Shown here piece by piece: positions 50,020 through 58,656 of a stretch of DNA of 64,000 nucleotides (the stretch's first letter is position 1; every line of letters starts with the position of its first letter). The DNA is from Streptomyces sp. NRRL F-6676 (GTDB lineage Bacteria; Actinomycetota; Actinomycetes; Streptomycetales; Streptomycetaceae). The notes beneath the pieces are model-generated. The model saw only the letters and a list, made by a program, of their open reading frames with translations, was not told where the DNA came from and made no database searches. The translations under genes and the position numbers were made by a program. The stretch is taken from positions 1 through 64,000 of the forward strand of contig NZ_JOHS01000007.1 in the NCBI RefSeq assembly GCF_000725625.1, read 5' to 3'.

Positions 50020-50853
50020 TCAGCGCTGAGGAGACATCTTCTGGACCCCCAGGGTCGCGAGGAGTTCGAGCTTGCCGGCGGCGTCGGTGCCCGGCTGCGG
50101 CGTGTACACCACGAGCCGGAGGTTGGTGTCCTGGGTGTTGAGGATGTCGGAGTTCAGGGCGATGTCCCCGACATCCGGGTGCCGGACGAGTTTGTGCGCG
50201 CTCTGGTGGCCGCCCACCGCCCGGCGGTTCCACAGCTCGCGGAACCGTGGGCTGTGGTTCAGCCTCGACACCAGTGCCGTGAGATCGGGATCGCCGGGGT
50301 ACCGGCTCGTCGTCGCGTGCAGGTCGGCGACGAGGGACTCCTCGAACGCCGCCCGCTCGGCCGCCGTCTGCCGGACGCGGGGCAGCTCGCCGAGGAACTG
50401 CCAGACCAGGACGTTGCGGTCCCCCGCACCGCGGACCGTGGGGTCGCCGAACGTGGCCGCGAACAGCGGGTTCCAGTGCAGCAGCTGCCAGGTGGCGTCG
50501 TAGACCGCCAGCGGGTTGCCGGCGAGCTGGTCCACGATCCGGTACAGGCTCCCCGGGATCATGCGCGGGACCCGGCTCGGATCCGCCGCGTGACCGGCCA
50601 TGCGGAGGAGGTGCGCGTGCTCCTCGTCGGACAGGTGCAGGGCACGGGCGAGGGCCGAGCAGATCTGCGCCGAGGGTGTCGCCACGCGGCCCTGCTCCAG
50701 CCGGACCACGTACTCGACGGAGATGCCGGCCAGCGTCGCCAGTTCCGCGCGTCGCAGACCGGGGACCCGGCGGGGTGAGCCGTGTGCGACCCCCACCGTC
50801 GCGGGGTCCAGCCGGTCCCGCCACGCCCGCAGCGTGGCACCGAGTTGCTCCAT
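50020..50853 (-). CDS. XRE-family regulator with MmyB-like sensor domain
   Basis: A 277-residue regulator. The ATG at 50853 has GGGAGG at nine bases. The helix-turn-helix (GATLRAWRDRLDPATVGVAH, VPGLRRAELATLAGISVEYV, VRLEQGRVATPSAQICSALA) is followed by the PAS-like ligand domain of the MmyB type (LAVYDATWQLLHWNPLFAAT, then LVSRLNHSPRFRELWNRRAV and VVYTPQPGTDAAGKLELLAT). Such proteins bind fatty acids and commonly activate a neighbouring SDR gene; here the SDR gene lies downstream on the same strand at 49153. Confidence 0.9.
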   Translation of the reverse strand: MEQLGATLRAWRDRLDPATVGVAHGSPRRVPGLRRAELATLAGISVEYVVRLEQGRVATPSAQICSALARALHLSDEEHAHLLRMAGHAADPSRVPRMIPGSLYRIVDQLAGNPLAVYDATWQLLHWNPLFAATFGDPTVRGAGDRNVLVWQFLGELPRVRQTAAERAAFEESLVADLHATTSRYPGDPDLTALVSRLNHSPRFRELWNRRAVGGHQSAHKLVRHPDVGDIALNSDILNTQDTNLRLVVYTPQPGTDAAGKLELLATLGVQKMSPQR

Positions 50854-50972
50854 GCCCACCATCCTCCCGCATACCACCCCGGCCGGGTGCTGCGCGCCTC
50901 CGCGGCCGCACGGCGGCGAGCGGTGCGGGCACCGGCCTCGGTGGTCGCCCGGCGGCCGGGCGGTGTGGACGT

Positions 50973-51533
50973 TCAGCCGAGGAGGGTTCTGGCGGCCTCC
51001 CGGGCGGGGCGCGCGGCCTTCGTGTCCCCGGTGATGGCGGCGGTCACGATCGCGCCTTCGGCCATCAGGCACACGGGCTCCGCCGGCACGTCCGCGGCGG
51101 CGTCGACCCATGCGGTGATCTGCTCGTGGAAGGCCCGTTTGTGCGCACGCACCTCGGCGAGGACCGCGGGCGAGGCCGTGCCGAGTTCGCCGTAGGCGTT
51201 GATCCAGGCACAGCCCCGGAAGCCGGGCTCGGCGAACCACCGTTCGAGCCAGTCGAACACCGACAGCAACCGCTCGCGCGGGTCCTCGTGGCGCTCCACG
51301 TACTCGGTCAGACTCGCCCGCCACCGGCGGTCCCGTCGCCGCAGCACCGCGACGACGAGTTCCTCCTTGGTGGCGAAGAGTCCGTAGATCCGCTTCAGCG
51401 GTATCCCCGCGGCGGCGCGGACGGCGTCCATGCCGACCGCCTGGATGCCGCGCTCGTAGAAGAGCGCCTCGGCGGCGTCCAGCAGGCCGTCCCGGTCGCG
51501 GGTCTTCTGTTCCTCGCTGAGCGGCGCCGGCAT
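50973..51533 (-). CDS. TetR-family transcriptional regulator
   Basis: A 186-residue repressor from the ATG at 51533, preceded by GGAGGCTCCCC. DGLLDAAEALFYERGIQAVG, AVRAAAGIPLKRIYGLFATK is the DNA-binding domain. The C-terminal half (WLERWFAEPGFRGCAWINAY, GELGTASPAVLAEVRAHKRA) is the short TetR_C type often paired with a small stress protein. Two palindromes separate it from the divergent DUF1348 gene at 51621, its likely target. Confidence 0.9.
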   Translation of the reverse strand: MPAPLSEEQKTRDRDGLLDAAEALFYERGIQAVGMDAVRAAAGIPLKRIYGLFATKEELVVAVLRRRDRRWRASLTEYVERHEDPRERLLSVFDWLERWFAEPGFRGCAWINAYGELGTASPAVLAEVRAHKRAFHEQITAWVDAAADVPAEPVCLMAEGAIVTAAITGDTKAARPAREAARTLLG

Positions 51534-51552
51534 GGGGAGCCTCCTTGACGTT

Positions 51553-51604
51553 GAGAACGCTCGTTCCCTACGGTAGCCGCACCACATCGAGAACGCACGT
51601 TCTC
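51553..51604. promoter_or_regulatory. Paired TetR operators
   Basis: GAGAACG-CA-CGTTCTC (51589-51604) is a perfect palindrome. GAGAACG-CT-CGTTCCC (51553-51568) is the same with one mismatch. Their centres are 36 bases apart in the 87-base gap between the TetR and DUF1348 genes. The perfect one lies 16 bases before the DUF1348 start. Confidence 0.8.
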
Positions 51605-51620
51605 AACCGGAGGAGGAAAC

Positions 51621-52082
51621 ATGAGCGAGCCCCGTCCGCCGTTCCCGCCGTTCACCGAGGAGACCGCGCTGCTGAAGGTGCGGGCGGCCGAGGACGCGTG
51701 GAACACGCGCGATCCGCAGCGCGTCGCGCAGGCCTACACACCCGATTCGGTCTGGCGCAACCGCGAGGTGTTCGTGACCGGCCGCGAGGAGATCGTCCGG
51801 TTCCTGACCGGCAAGTGGGAACGCGAACTCGACTACGCCCTGCGCAAGAGCCTGTGGGCGTACCACGAGAACCGTATCGCCGTCCGGTTCCAGTACGAGT
51901 GGCACGACGTGGCAGGACAGTGGTGGCGCAGCTACGGCAACGAGCTGTGGGAGTTCGACGCCGAGGGCCTGATGGCGCGACGGGAGGCGAGCATCAACGA
52001 CGTACGGATCGACGAGGCCGACCGGCGCATCCTCGGCCCGCGCCCCGCCGGGGACCAGGGCATCGAACCCCCGCTCCGCTAG
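51621..52082 (+). CDS. DUF1348 / NTF2-like protein
   Basis: A 153-residue protein with AGGAGGA before its [63 protein letters not shown] and [20 protein letters not shown] are the conserved blocks of DUF1348, a nuclear-transport-factor-2 fold with a deep pocket. The biochemical role is not established. Pairing with a TetR repressor suggests a function in stress or xenobiotic response. Confidence 0.9.
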   Translation: MSEPRPPFPPFTEETALLKVRAAEDAWNTRDPQRVAQAYTPDSVWRNREVFVTGREEIVRFLTGKWERELDYALRKSLWAYHENRIAVRFQYEWHDVAGQWWRSYGNELWEFDAEGLMARREASINDVRIDEADRRILGPRPAGDQGIEPPLR

Positions 52083-52106
52083 CCCGCCGGCCGGCCGGTG
52101 GGCCGG

Positions 52107-52484
52107 CTACGGATGCGTGTCGGTGATCGCGATGACCTCGTCGAGGCGGTCCCGGGCGGCCTGGAGGTCTTCGATCCTGGCCTGGATGCGCTCGCGTTCG
52201 ACGCGCAGCATGGCTCGTTGGTCGGCGTCGGTGTGTCCGGAGTCCCAGCACGGAAGGAGTTCGGTGATCCGTCGGCTGGTCAGGCCGGCGGCGTACATCT
52301 GCTGGAAGAAGTGGACCAGGGGGATGGCGTCCTGCCGGTACAGGCGCTGGCCCGACGGGCTGCGTTCCGCGGTGAGCAGGCCCTGCTGCTCGTAGTAGCG
52401 CACGGCGCGCACCGAGACGCCGGCGCCCCGTGCCACCTCGCCGATGCGGATCAGCCGCTCGGTCGGGTCCACTGTGACAGACAT
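52107..52484 (-). CDS. MerR-family transcriptional regulator
   Basis: A 125-residue regulator from the ATG at 52484. The winged helix (LIRIGEVARGAGVSVRAVRY, YEQQGLLTAERSPSGQRLYR, then VHFFQQMYAAGLTSRRITEL) and the C-terminal coiled coil (RVERERIQARIEDLQAARDR) are canonical. One Cys (LLPCWDSGHTD) lies in the linker; a metal-binding Cys pair is missing, so it is more like the organic- or redox-sensing members. It diverges from the SDR gene at 52560 with its operator in the promoter spacer. Confidence 0.9.
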   Translation of the reverse strand: MSVTVDPTERLIRIGEVARGAGVSVRAVRYYEQQGLLTAERSPSGQRLYRQDAIPLVHFFQQMYAAGLTSRRITELLPCWDSGHTDADQRAMLRVERERIQARIEDLQAARDRLDEVIAITDTHP

Positions 52485-52520
52485 GGTGATTCCTCTCACC
52501 CTGGGTCTGGCGGTCGGCAC

Positions 52521-52559
52521 TTGCCTCTGACGTTAGCGTCAGCTTTTAGCGTACCGGAC
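52521..52559 (+). promoter_or_regulatory. MerR-type promoter with operator in a long spacer
   Basis: A -35-like TTGCCT (52521) and a -10-like TAGCGT (52547) are 20 bases apart, longer than usual, and the spacer holds the palindrome CTGACG-TTAG-CGTCAG (52527-52542). This is the layout of MerR-activated promoters. Transcription from it would start about at the SDR ATG (52560), giving a leaderless mRNA, which agrees with the lack of a ribosome binding site. Confidence 0.65.
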
Positions 52560-53288
52560 ATGGACATCAACAACTCCGTCGCCCTTGTCACCGGTGCCAA
52601 CCGCGGCCTGGGCCGCGCCTTTTCCCAGCGTCTGCTCGAACGGGGCGCCCGCAAGGTCTACGCGACGGCCCGCCGGCCGGAGACCGTGGACCTGCCCGGG
52701 GTCGAGGTACTGCCCCTCGACGTCACCGACCCCGCATCCGTGAAGGCGGCCGCCGAGGCCGCCCCCGACGTCTCACTGCTGATCAACAACGCGGGGATCA
52801 GTACGGGTGCCGACCTGGTGACCGGTCCGCCGGACGCGGTGCGGCACGAGCTGGAGACCAACATGTTCGGCCAGCTGGAGATGGTCCGGGCGTTCGCGCC
52901 GGCGCTCGCCGGGAACGGCGGGGGCGCGATCGTCAACGTCCTCTCCGCCATGTCGTGGTTCGGGGGCAGGGGTGCCACTGCCTATCACCTGTCCAAGGCC
53001 GCCGCCTGGGCCATGACCAACGGCGTCCGCCTGGAGCTGGCCGAACAGGGCACGCTCGTCACGGCGGTGCACCTCGGACTGGCCGACACCGACATGGCCG
53101 CGGGCTGGCCGGTGGCCAAGATCGCCCCGTCGGACCTGGCCGACGCGGCGCTCGACGGTGTCGAGGCGGGCTCGGCCGAGGTCCTCGCCGACCAGTGGAG
53201 CCGGGACGTCAAGTCGCGGCTGCCCCTGGCTCCGGAAGAGCTGAACGCCGCCATGGACCGAGCCCTGGCGGCGCTGATGGCGGCCTGA
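52560..53288 (+). CDS. SDR-family oxidoreductase
   Basis: A 242-residue enzyme from the ATG at 52560, with no ribosome binding site and so probably leaderless. MDINNSVALVTGANRGLGRA carries the loop; YATARRPETVDLPGVEVLPL, NNAGISTGADLVTGPPDAVR and Tyr-x3-Lys in YHLSKAAAWAM follow. The catalytic Ser is in NVLSAMSWFG. A short C-terminal part (ADQWSRDVKSRLPLAPEELN) is like that of YwfH/carbonyl-reductase-like members. A divergent MerR gene likely controls it. A very strong terminator follows. Confidence 0.9.
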   Translation: MDINNSVALVTGANRGLGRAFSQRLLERGARKVYATARRPETVDLPGVEVLPLDVTDPASVKAAAEAAPDVSLLINNAGISTGADLVTGPPDAVRHELETNMFGQLEMVRAFAPALAGNGGGAIVNVLSAMSWFGGRGATAYHLSKAAAWAMTNGVRLELAEQGTLVTAVHLGLADTDMAAGWPVAKIAPSDLADAALDGVEAGSAEVLADQWSRDVKSRLPLAPEELNAAMDRALAALMAA

Positions 53289-53329
53289 GGGGACGAACGC
53301 CCCGGCCCCGGTGGCACGGCACCGCGCAC

Positions 53330-53362
53330 CCGCCCCCGGCCCGGACCACGGGCCGGGGGCGG
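53330..53362. terminator. Very strong bidirectional hairpin
   Basis: CCGCCCCCGGCCCG and CGGGCCGGGGGCGG pair perfectly over 14 bases around a five-base loop. The hairpin lies between the convergent SDR (ends 53288) and aldo/keto reductase (ends 53411) genes. Confidence 0.85.
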
Positions 53363-53410
53363 CATCCGGCAGCCATCGGCCGCGCGGACCGTCCCGGGAG
53401 TGGACGACGG

Positions 53411-54343
53411 TTACGGCACCGTGTAGCCGGCGGCGCGGAACAGTTCGTACCACTCGGAGCGGGTGAGCGGGAGGTCCGAGCCGAGCGCGGCGGCCTGGAC
53501 CCGCTCCGGTGTGGTGGTGCCCAGCACCACCTGCATCCGCGCGGGGTGGCGCGTGATCCAGGCGACCGCGATCGCCTCGGCCGGCACACCGTACTTCGCG
53601 CTCAGCCGGTCGATCACCGCGTTCAGCTCGGGGTGGCGCTCGGAGCCGATGAACGGGCCGTCGAAGAACCCGGCCTGGAAGGGCGACCATGCCTGGATGG
53701 TGATGTCGTGCAGGCGGCAGTAGTCGACGATTCCGTCGTCACGCACGATGGACTGGTCCAGGCCCTGCATGTTCGCGGCGACGCCCTGCGCGATCATCGG
53801 CGCGTGGGTGATCGACAGCTGCAACTGGTTGGCGACGATCGGCTGCCTGACGTACTTGCGCAGCAGGTCGAGCTGCCGGGGCGTCTGGTTGGAGACACCG
53901 AAGGCACGCACCTTGCCCGCCGCCGACAGCTCGTCGAAGGCCCGGGCCACCTCCTCCGGCTCGACGAGCGCGTCGGGGCGGTGCAGCAGCAGGATGTCGA
54001 GGTAGTCGGTGCCGAGGGCTTCGAGCGAGCCGTTCACCGACCGCACGATGTGCTCGTGGGAGAAGTCGAAGTACGGGCCGTCCCGCACGATGCCGGCCTT
54101 GGACTGGATGACGAACTGCTCACGCTCCGAGGAGCTGAGCCCCAGCGCTTCCGCGAACCGGCGCTCGCAGCCGTGCGTGTCCGAGCCGTACACGTCCGCG
54201 TGGTCGAGGAAGGTGATGCCGGCGTCGCGCGCGGTGTGCACGAGCGTGCGCACCGCCTCGTCGCTCATCTCCTGGATGCGCATCAGACCGAGGACGACGT
54301 TCGGGACCACCATGTCGGTGCCGGGCAGGGTGAAGGTCTTCAT
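53411..54343 (-). CDS. Aldo/keto reductase (YdhF-like)
   Basis: A 310-residue NADPH-dependent reductase starting at the ATG at 54343. The barrel has VVLGLMRIQEMSDEAVRTLV, ITFLDHADVYGSDTHGCERR (catalytic Asp and Tyr), FVIQSKAGIVRD (Lys), YLDILLLHRPDALVEPEEVA (His), VRAFGVSNQTPRQLDLLRKY and the cofactor region VVLGTTTPERVQAAAL. This is the AKR11/YdhF-type branch. A second, different aldo/keto reductase gene lies just upstream on the same strand, so the two may be co-transcribed. Confidence 0.9.
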   Translation of the reverse strand: MKTFTLPGTDMVVPNVVLGLMRIQEMSDEAVRTLVHTARDAGITFLDHADVYGSDTHGCERRFAEALGLSSSEREQFVIQSKAGIVRDGPYFDFSHEHIVRSVNGSLEALGTDYLDILLLHRPDALVEPEEVARAFDELSAAGKVRAFGVSNQTPRQLDLLRKYVRQPIVANQLQLSITHAPMIAQGVAANMQGLDQSIVRDDGIVDYCRLHDITIQAWSPFQAGFFDGPFIGSERHPELNAVIDRLSAKYGVPAEAIAVAWITRHPARMQVVLGTTTPERVQAAALGSDLPLTRSEWYELFRAAGYTVP

Positions 54344-54401
54344 ATGGCTCTTTCGGTAGGGCCTGGAGGTGTGTGGCCTGGAGGTGTGCGGCGTGGACGC
54401 G

Positions 54402-55259
54402 TCAGGCGGACAGGCGTGCGATCTGGTCGGCCGTGAGCTGGAGGTCGGCCGCGGCGGCGGAGTCACGGATGCTCTCGGGGCGCGAGGCACCGGGGATCGG
54501 GATGACGACGGGTGCGAGCGCGAGCTCCCACGCGAGGGCGACCCGGTGGACGCTCGCGCCGGTCTCGTCGGCGACCTGCTGGAACGCTCCGTGGCGCTCC
54601 GCGAGGTCCTTCGCGTTGCCGATGCCGCCCAGCGGGCTCCACGGCAGGAACGCGATACCGAGGTCGGCGCAGTGCTCGAGCTCCTGCATGCTGGAGCGGA
54701 ACGCGGGCGAGAACTGGTTCTGCACCGACACGAGCCGGCCGCCGAGCACCTCGCGGGCCACGTCGATCTGGGCGACGTCGGCGTTGGAGATGCCGGCCAT
54801 AAGGATCACGCCCTCCTCCAGCAGCTCGCGGAGCGCACCGACGGAGTCGGCGTAGGGCACGGCGGGGTCGGGACGGTGGAACTGGTAGAGGCCGATCGCG
54901 TCGACGCCGAGCCGGCGGGCGGACTCCTTCGCCGCGCGCTTGAGGTACTGCGGGTCCCCGTTGCGCGTCCACGAACCGTCGCCGGGACGCAGGTGCCCGC
55001 CCTTCGTCGCCACGAGCACGTCGGCGGCGCCCGCGCCGTACTCGCGCAGCGCCCGGGCGATGAGCTCCTCGTTGTGGCCGACCTCGTGCGCGTCGCGGTG
55101 GTAGGCGTCGGCCGTGTCGATCAGGGTGACGCCGGCGTCGAGCGCGGCGTGGATCGTGGCGACCGAACGCTGTGCGTCCGGGCGGCCCTCGATCGACATC
55201 GGCATCCCGCCGAGGCCGATCGCGGAGACGGTCCGCTCACCGATGGTGCGCTGTCGCAT
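54402..55259 (-). CDS. Aldo/keto reductase
   Basis: A 285-residue reductase from the ATG at 55259 with GGAGGAG upstream. MRQRTIGERTVSAIGLGGMP, VTLIDTADAYHRDAHEVGHN (Asp and Tyr), VLVATKGGHLRPGDGSW (Lys), IGLYQFHRPDPAVPYADSVG (His), GISNADVAQIDVAREVLGGR and IPIPGASRPESIRDSA for NADPH. It belongs to the AKR branch of phenylacetaldehyde or pyridoxal reductase-like enzymes. It is 58 bases upstream of the next aldo/keto reductase. The 300 bases between it and the lipoprotein gene at 55566 contain no gene; an AT-rich patch with repeated AGAAAT marks a promoter region. Confidence 0.9.
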   Translation of the reverse strand: MRQRTIGERTVSAIGLGGMPMSIEGRPDAQRSVATIHAALDAGVTLIDTADAYHRDAHEVGHNEELIARALREYGAGAADVLVATKGGHLRPGDGSWTRNGDPQYLKRAAKESARRLGVDAIGLYQFHRPDPAVPYADSVGALRELLEEGVILMAGISNADVAQIDVAREVLGGRLVSVQNQFSPAFRSSMQELEHCADLGIAFLPWSPLGGIGNAKDLAERHGAFQQVADETGASVHRVALAWELALAPVVIPIPGASRPESIRDSAAAADLQLTADQIARLSA

Positions 55260-55565
55260 GGTCTTCTCCTCCTGGACATCCCTGTGCGTGTTCTCCTGGA
55301 CGTCTTCGCGCGGAGACGGTGCCGTGCGACGTCGCCCGCTCACTCTAGAAATCACTGATCCAGAAATCCAACAGCTACTGGTGCTGGCATTCAGAAATTC
55401 GAGATGTGAAAGGAGCCCGCCGGGCGGCCCACCGGCCCGTCCGCGCCCGGCACACCTCACTCCTCAGGCGGAACAGGGGTGAGCACCCCACCGTCCGCGC
55501 CATGGGCCCGCTGATGGGGTTCACCAGCGGGCCCGGAGGAACGTCCCTGCGCACACGGGCGGTTG

Positions 55566-56108
55566 TTACGGCTTGGAGCCGTTCATGATGTTGGCGATCG
55601 GTCCGATGAGGAACCACTTGTTGTCGACGCCCTGACCCTTGATCTGGTGGGGCTCGGTGTCGCCCGTGTAGTAGTACAGCGGATGGCCTCCGTAGGTGAC
55701 CTGCTTCGTGCCGTCGGTCCGCTCGATGGTGCCCAGGTTGCCCGGCACGGTGTACTTGCCGGTCACGGTCACCGGCTTGGTCGTCGTGAGCGGCGGCCAC
55801 TTCTTGGCGCACGCGTCGTAGCAGTGGGACGCCGTCTTCTTGTCGTCGGTGTTCAGGTACAGCGTGCGCCCGGCCGTGTCGGTGAGCCAGATGCCGGCGC
55901 TGCCCTTCGCGGTCTTCAGGACCAGCTTGGCTCCCGGGTCCGACTTCGCGCCCGCGTCCGCGTCCGCCGAGTCCGGCGCCGTGGACGCCGTCTTCGAACC
56001 GGTGGACGACGAGTCGTCGGAGGAGTCACCGCATGCTGCCGCGAATGTCGCCAGGGCGGCGAGGGAGAGGCCGAGGCCGAGCGTGCGCAGTGAAGTCGTA
56101 CGGAGCAT
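55566..56108 (-). CDS. Lipoprotein with secreted repeat (Lipoprotein_15 type)
   Basis: A 180-residue protein from the ATG at 56108 (AAGGA upstream). The signal [18 protein letters not shown] ends in a lipobox Cys at about 26, then a Ser/Thr/Asp-rich linker. Two copies of the repeat of unknown function PF03640 follow: [20 protein letters not shown] then [15 protein letters not shown], and [40 protein letters not shown] then WFLIGP. Such lipoproteins sit outside the membrane, often beside molybdenum sulfite-oxidase-like genes, and may bind metal or heme. The molybdoenzyme gene lies directly upstream. Confidence 0.85.
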   Translation of the reverse strand: MLRTTSLRTLGLGLSLAALATFAAACGDSSDDSSSTGSKTASTAPDSADADAGAKSDPGAKLVLKTAKGSAGIWLTDTAGRTLYLNTDDKKTASHCYDACAKKWPPLTTTKPVTVTGKYTVPGNLGTIERTDGTKQVTYGGHPLYYYTGDTEPHQIKGQGVDNKWFLIGPIANIMNGSKP

Positions 56109-56213
56109 GACCGTCCTTGTGTATGAGTGCAACGCGGCATGTGCCGTGGTGCGAGGTGTGGTGGTGAGGTGGACCGGCTCGCGGATGCGGAGGCACGCCG
56201 CCGGTCGCTGCCG

Positions 56214-57785
56214 TCAGGAGACCTTGACGGTGAGGGTGTGGTGGCCGGTGGCGCCGTTCGGCACCACGCCCTGGACGGCGGAGGTCTGCACGGCGCCAGT
56301 GGCGTCGGTCGCGCGCACCCTGACCTTGTGCGAGCCCTTCGGCGCGTTCGTCCACTCGTACGACCACTGCCGCCAGGTGTCCGGGGTGTCCGCCGCCGTC
56401 AGCGTCGCCTCTCGCCAGGGTCCGTCGTCGATCTGCACCTCCACGGCGGCGACGCCGCGGTGGGTGGCCCAGGCCGTGCCGGCGAGCGTCACGGTCCCGG
56501 CCGGGACCGTCGCCTCGCTCCGCGGCACGTCGATCCGGGACGCGGTCTTGACCGGGGCCTGCGGCGAGTAGCCGCGCGGTGTCCAGTACGCGTCGGAGGC
56601 GGCGAAGGTGGTGAGGTTCAGATCGGTCAGCCACTTGGTGGCCGACACGTATCCGTACAGACCGGGGATCAGCATCCGGCACGGGAAGCCGTGCCGGGTC
56701 GGCAGCGCCTCGCCGTTCATCGCGATCGCCAGCATCGCCTGCCGGCCGTCGAGCACCGCTTCGACCGGCGAGCCGATCGTCATCCCGTCGGCGGAGGTGG
56801 ACAGGATCATGTCCGCCCCGCGGTGGACACCGGCACGGCGCAGCAGGGGTGCCAGGGGCGTGCCGAGCCAGCGCGCGTTGCCGACGTACGGTCCGCCGAC
56901 CGGGTTCGACACGCAGGTCAGGGTCATGTCGTGTTCTTCGAACCGGTAGGAGAGCAGTTCGTCGAAGGTGATCTCGAACGGGCGGTCCACCATGCCGTGG
57001 ATCTTCAGCTTCCAGTCCCCCGGGTCCACACGCGGGACGACGAGTGCCGTGTCCACCCGGTAGAACTCCGAGGTCGGGGTGAAGAACGGACCGAGGCCGC
57101 GGACCTTCGCGTGTGCCGAGGCGGGCGGTTCGGGCAGCGCGGTGGCCGGCGTGGGCAGTACCACCTTCGCGCGCGCCTTCGCGACGTCGTAACGCCGCGC
57201 GATCCACTTCTCGCCGCCGTATCCGGCCACCAGCGCGCCCGCCGTCGTACCGAGTGCGCCGATCACGAAGCGGCGCCTCTCGCCCGACTCCGCGGACGGC
57301 TGCGACTCCTTGAGCGACAGGACGGTCAGCCGCCACAGCACCAGCGCCGCGGCGATTCCGGCGGACAGTGAGGGGAACAGCCAGTCGGTGCCCGCCGTCG
57401 GCCGGGTGACGGCGGCGATCGCGCCGACGACGCCGAACGCGGCGGTCAGCAGGCTCGCGAGAGCCGGCCGGGCGCGGGCGAGCACGCCGATGGCGGCCGC
57501 CCCCATGCCGATCGTCGTGTAGACGCCGGTCAGCAGCACCGTCTTGTCGTTGCTGCCGAAGGTGCGGATCGCGACCTGCTCGAGCCAGGTGGGCGTGATG
57601 CTGATGGCCCAGTTCCCGGCCGCCGTCACCGGCGCGGACGCCTCTCCCGTGGCCACCGCGACCAGTTCACCGATCGCCAGGCCGGCGCCGCCGGCCAGGA
57701 GACCGACCAGCGCGCCTCGCGCGATCCGCCCGATGCGGCCGGCCGGGCGCGTCCCGGCCCGGAGGTCGGGCGATGCGCCGCCCAT
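56214..57785 (-). CDS. Membrane-bound sulfite-oxidase-like molybdoenzyme
   Basis: A 523-residue protein. Residues 20-160 hold about four transmembrane helices (ARGALVGLLAGGAGLAIGEL, VLLTGVYTTIGMGAAAIGVL, LLTAAFGVVGAIAAV, LSAGIAAALVLWRLTVLSL) and RRRFVIGALGTTAGALVAGY a fifth. The molybdopterin domain follows: FYRVDTALVVPRVDPGDWKL, MTLTCVSNPVGGPYVGNARW with the Mo-binding Cys (about 287), HGFPCRMLIPGLYGYVSATK, and the dimer-type C-terminal beta domain. It lies outside the cell and probably oxidises or reduces sulfoxide- or sulfite-like compounds. One base separates it from the next gene upstream. Confidence 0.9.
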   Translation of the reverse strand: MGGASPDLRAGTRPAGRIGRIARGALVGLLAGGAGLAIGELVAVATGEASAPVTAAGNWAISITPTWLEQVAIRTFGSNDKTVLLTGVYTTIGMGAAAIGVLARARPALASLLTAAFGVVGAIAAVTRPTAGTDWLFPSLSAGIAAALVLWRLTVLSLKESQPSAESGERRRFVIGALGTTAGALVAGYGGEKWIARRYDVAKARAKVVLPTPATALPEPPASAHAKVRGLGPFFTPTSEFYRVDTALVVPRVDPGDWKLKIHGMVDRPFEITFDELLSYRFEEHDMTLTCVSNPVGGPYVGNARWLGTPLAPLLRRAGVHRGADMILSTSADGMTIGSPVEAVLDGRQAMLAIAMNGEALPTRHGFPCRMLIPGLYGYVSATKWLTDLNLTTFAASDAYWTPRGYSPQAPVKTASRIDVPRSEATVPAGTVTLAGTAWATHRGVAAVEVQIDDGPWREATLTAADTPDTWRQWSYEWTNAPKGSHKVRVRATDATGAVQTSAVQGVVPNGATGHHTLTVKVS

Positions 57786-57786
57786 G

Positions 57787-58368
57787 TCAGTCCGCCTGGC
57801 GGACGCGGCCGAGGCGCAGCGCCGAGACGAGGAAGAAGATGCCGCCGAGGACGGCGTAGCCAGCCAGGTTGGTCAGCTCCGGATCCGAGGCGGAGGCGCC
57901 CAGGAAGAACTGTGTCCCGGCCAGCACGGAGATGCCGCCGCTGAGCATCATCGGCCACTGGCCGCTCATCCGGCGCTTGCGGCGGCCGAGACCGACGAAC
58001 AGCTGGACGGCTCCGGAGACGACGGCCCAGGCGCCCCAGACGCGCAGGACCGCGGGCACCCCCGAGGCACCGGCGACGGCGAGGCCGGCCGCGGCGACGG
58101 TGCTGATCGCGATGTTCGTCTGCAAGCCGCGGAGCGTTCCGGTGGCGCCGGACGAGCGGGCGTCGACGATCGCCGCGGCGACGTCGAACAGGGGGTAGAG
58201 AACGAGCAGGGTGATGCCGAGGGCGCCGAGGTGCGACTGGTCGGCGAACAGCAGGGCCGCCCAGACGACGGCGAAGCCGAACCGCACGAGGTAGAGCCGG
58301 CGCAGGGCCGGCGCGAAGCTGCCGACGGCCGCGGCGGAGCCGGCGGCCGGCACGTCCAAGGGGGTCAC
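57787..58368 (-). CDS. HdeD/DUF308-like membrane protein
   Basis: A 193-residue protein from the GTG at 58368 (AAAGGA upstream) with six hydrophobic helices in pairs: LVRFGFAVVWAALLFA, LGALGITLLVLYPLFDVAAA, NIAISTVAAAGLAVAGA, VWGAWAVVSGAVQLFVGLGR, MLSGGISVLAGTQFFLGASA and GYAVLGGIFFLVSALRLGRV. This resembles the DUF308/HdeD group. It is the first gene of the operon with the molybdoenzyme and may help anchor it or act in electron transfer, but no heme ligands are evident. A long inverted repeat overlaps its likely promoter. Confidence 0.75.
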   Translation of the reverse strand: MTPLDVPAAGSAAAVGSFAPALRRLYLVRFGFAVVWAALLFADQSHLGALGITLLVLYPLFDVAAAIVDARSSGATGTLRGLQTNIAISTVAAAGLAVAGASGVPAVLRVWGAWAVVSGAVQLFVGLGRRKRRMSGQWPMMLSGGISVLAGTQFFLGASASDPELTNLAGYAVLGGIFFLVSALRLGRVRQAD

Positions 58369-58483
58369 GATGATCCTTTCGGGCTGTGACGGAGGGAGGA
58401 CAGGACGCTCGGCCGACGGCGGCGCCGTCGACTCCCGCTGCGGGAAGGCGCGTACGTGGAGCCGCGCCGCCCGTAGCGATACT

Positions 58484-58543
58484 GAACGTTCTGTCTTGAC
58501 TCAGCATCACGGATCACCCCTCACCTGTCAAGACCGAACGTTC
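58484..58543. promoter_or_regulatory. Long inverted repeat over the molybdoenzyme operon promoter
   Basis: GAACGTTCTGTCTTGAC (58484-58500) and GTCAAGACCGAACGTTC (58527-58543) are inverted with 16 of 17 bases matching. Each arm also holds a perfect GAACGTTC. On the minus strand TTGACA (58531-58526) is a -35 box 17 bases before GATGCT, so a bound repressor would block the operon that starts at 58368. Confidence 0.75.
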
Positions 58544-58551
58544 TCCCCTCC

Positions 58552-58581
58552 CCTGCCCTGCCCTGTCCTGTCCTGTCCTGT
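58552..58581. repeat. CCTGY pentanucleotide tandem array (6 copies)
   Basis: Two CCTGC and four CCTGT units in tandem, just outside the inverted repeat. This is the fifth simple tandem array in the window. Confidence 0.9.
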
Positions 58582-58656
58582 CGTCGAGCAGCCCTGCGGC
58601 GCCCGCGCCGCCCGGGTGACCGCGCCGCTCCGGACGGCCGCCGTCGACGTCGGCCA

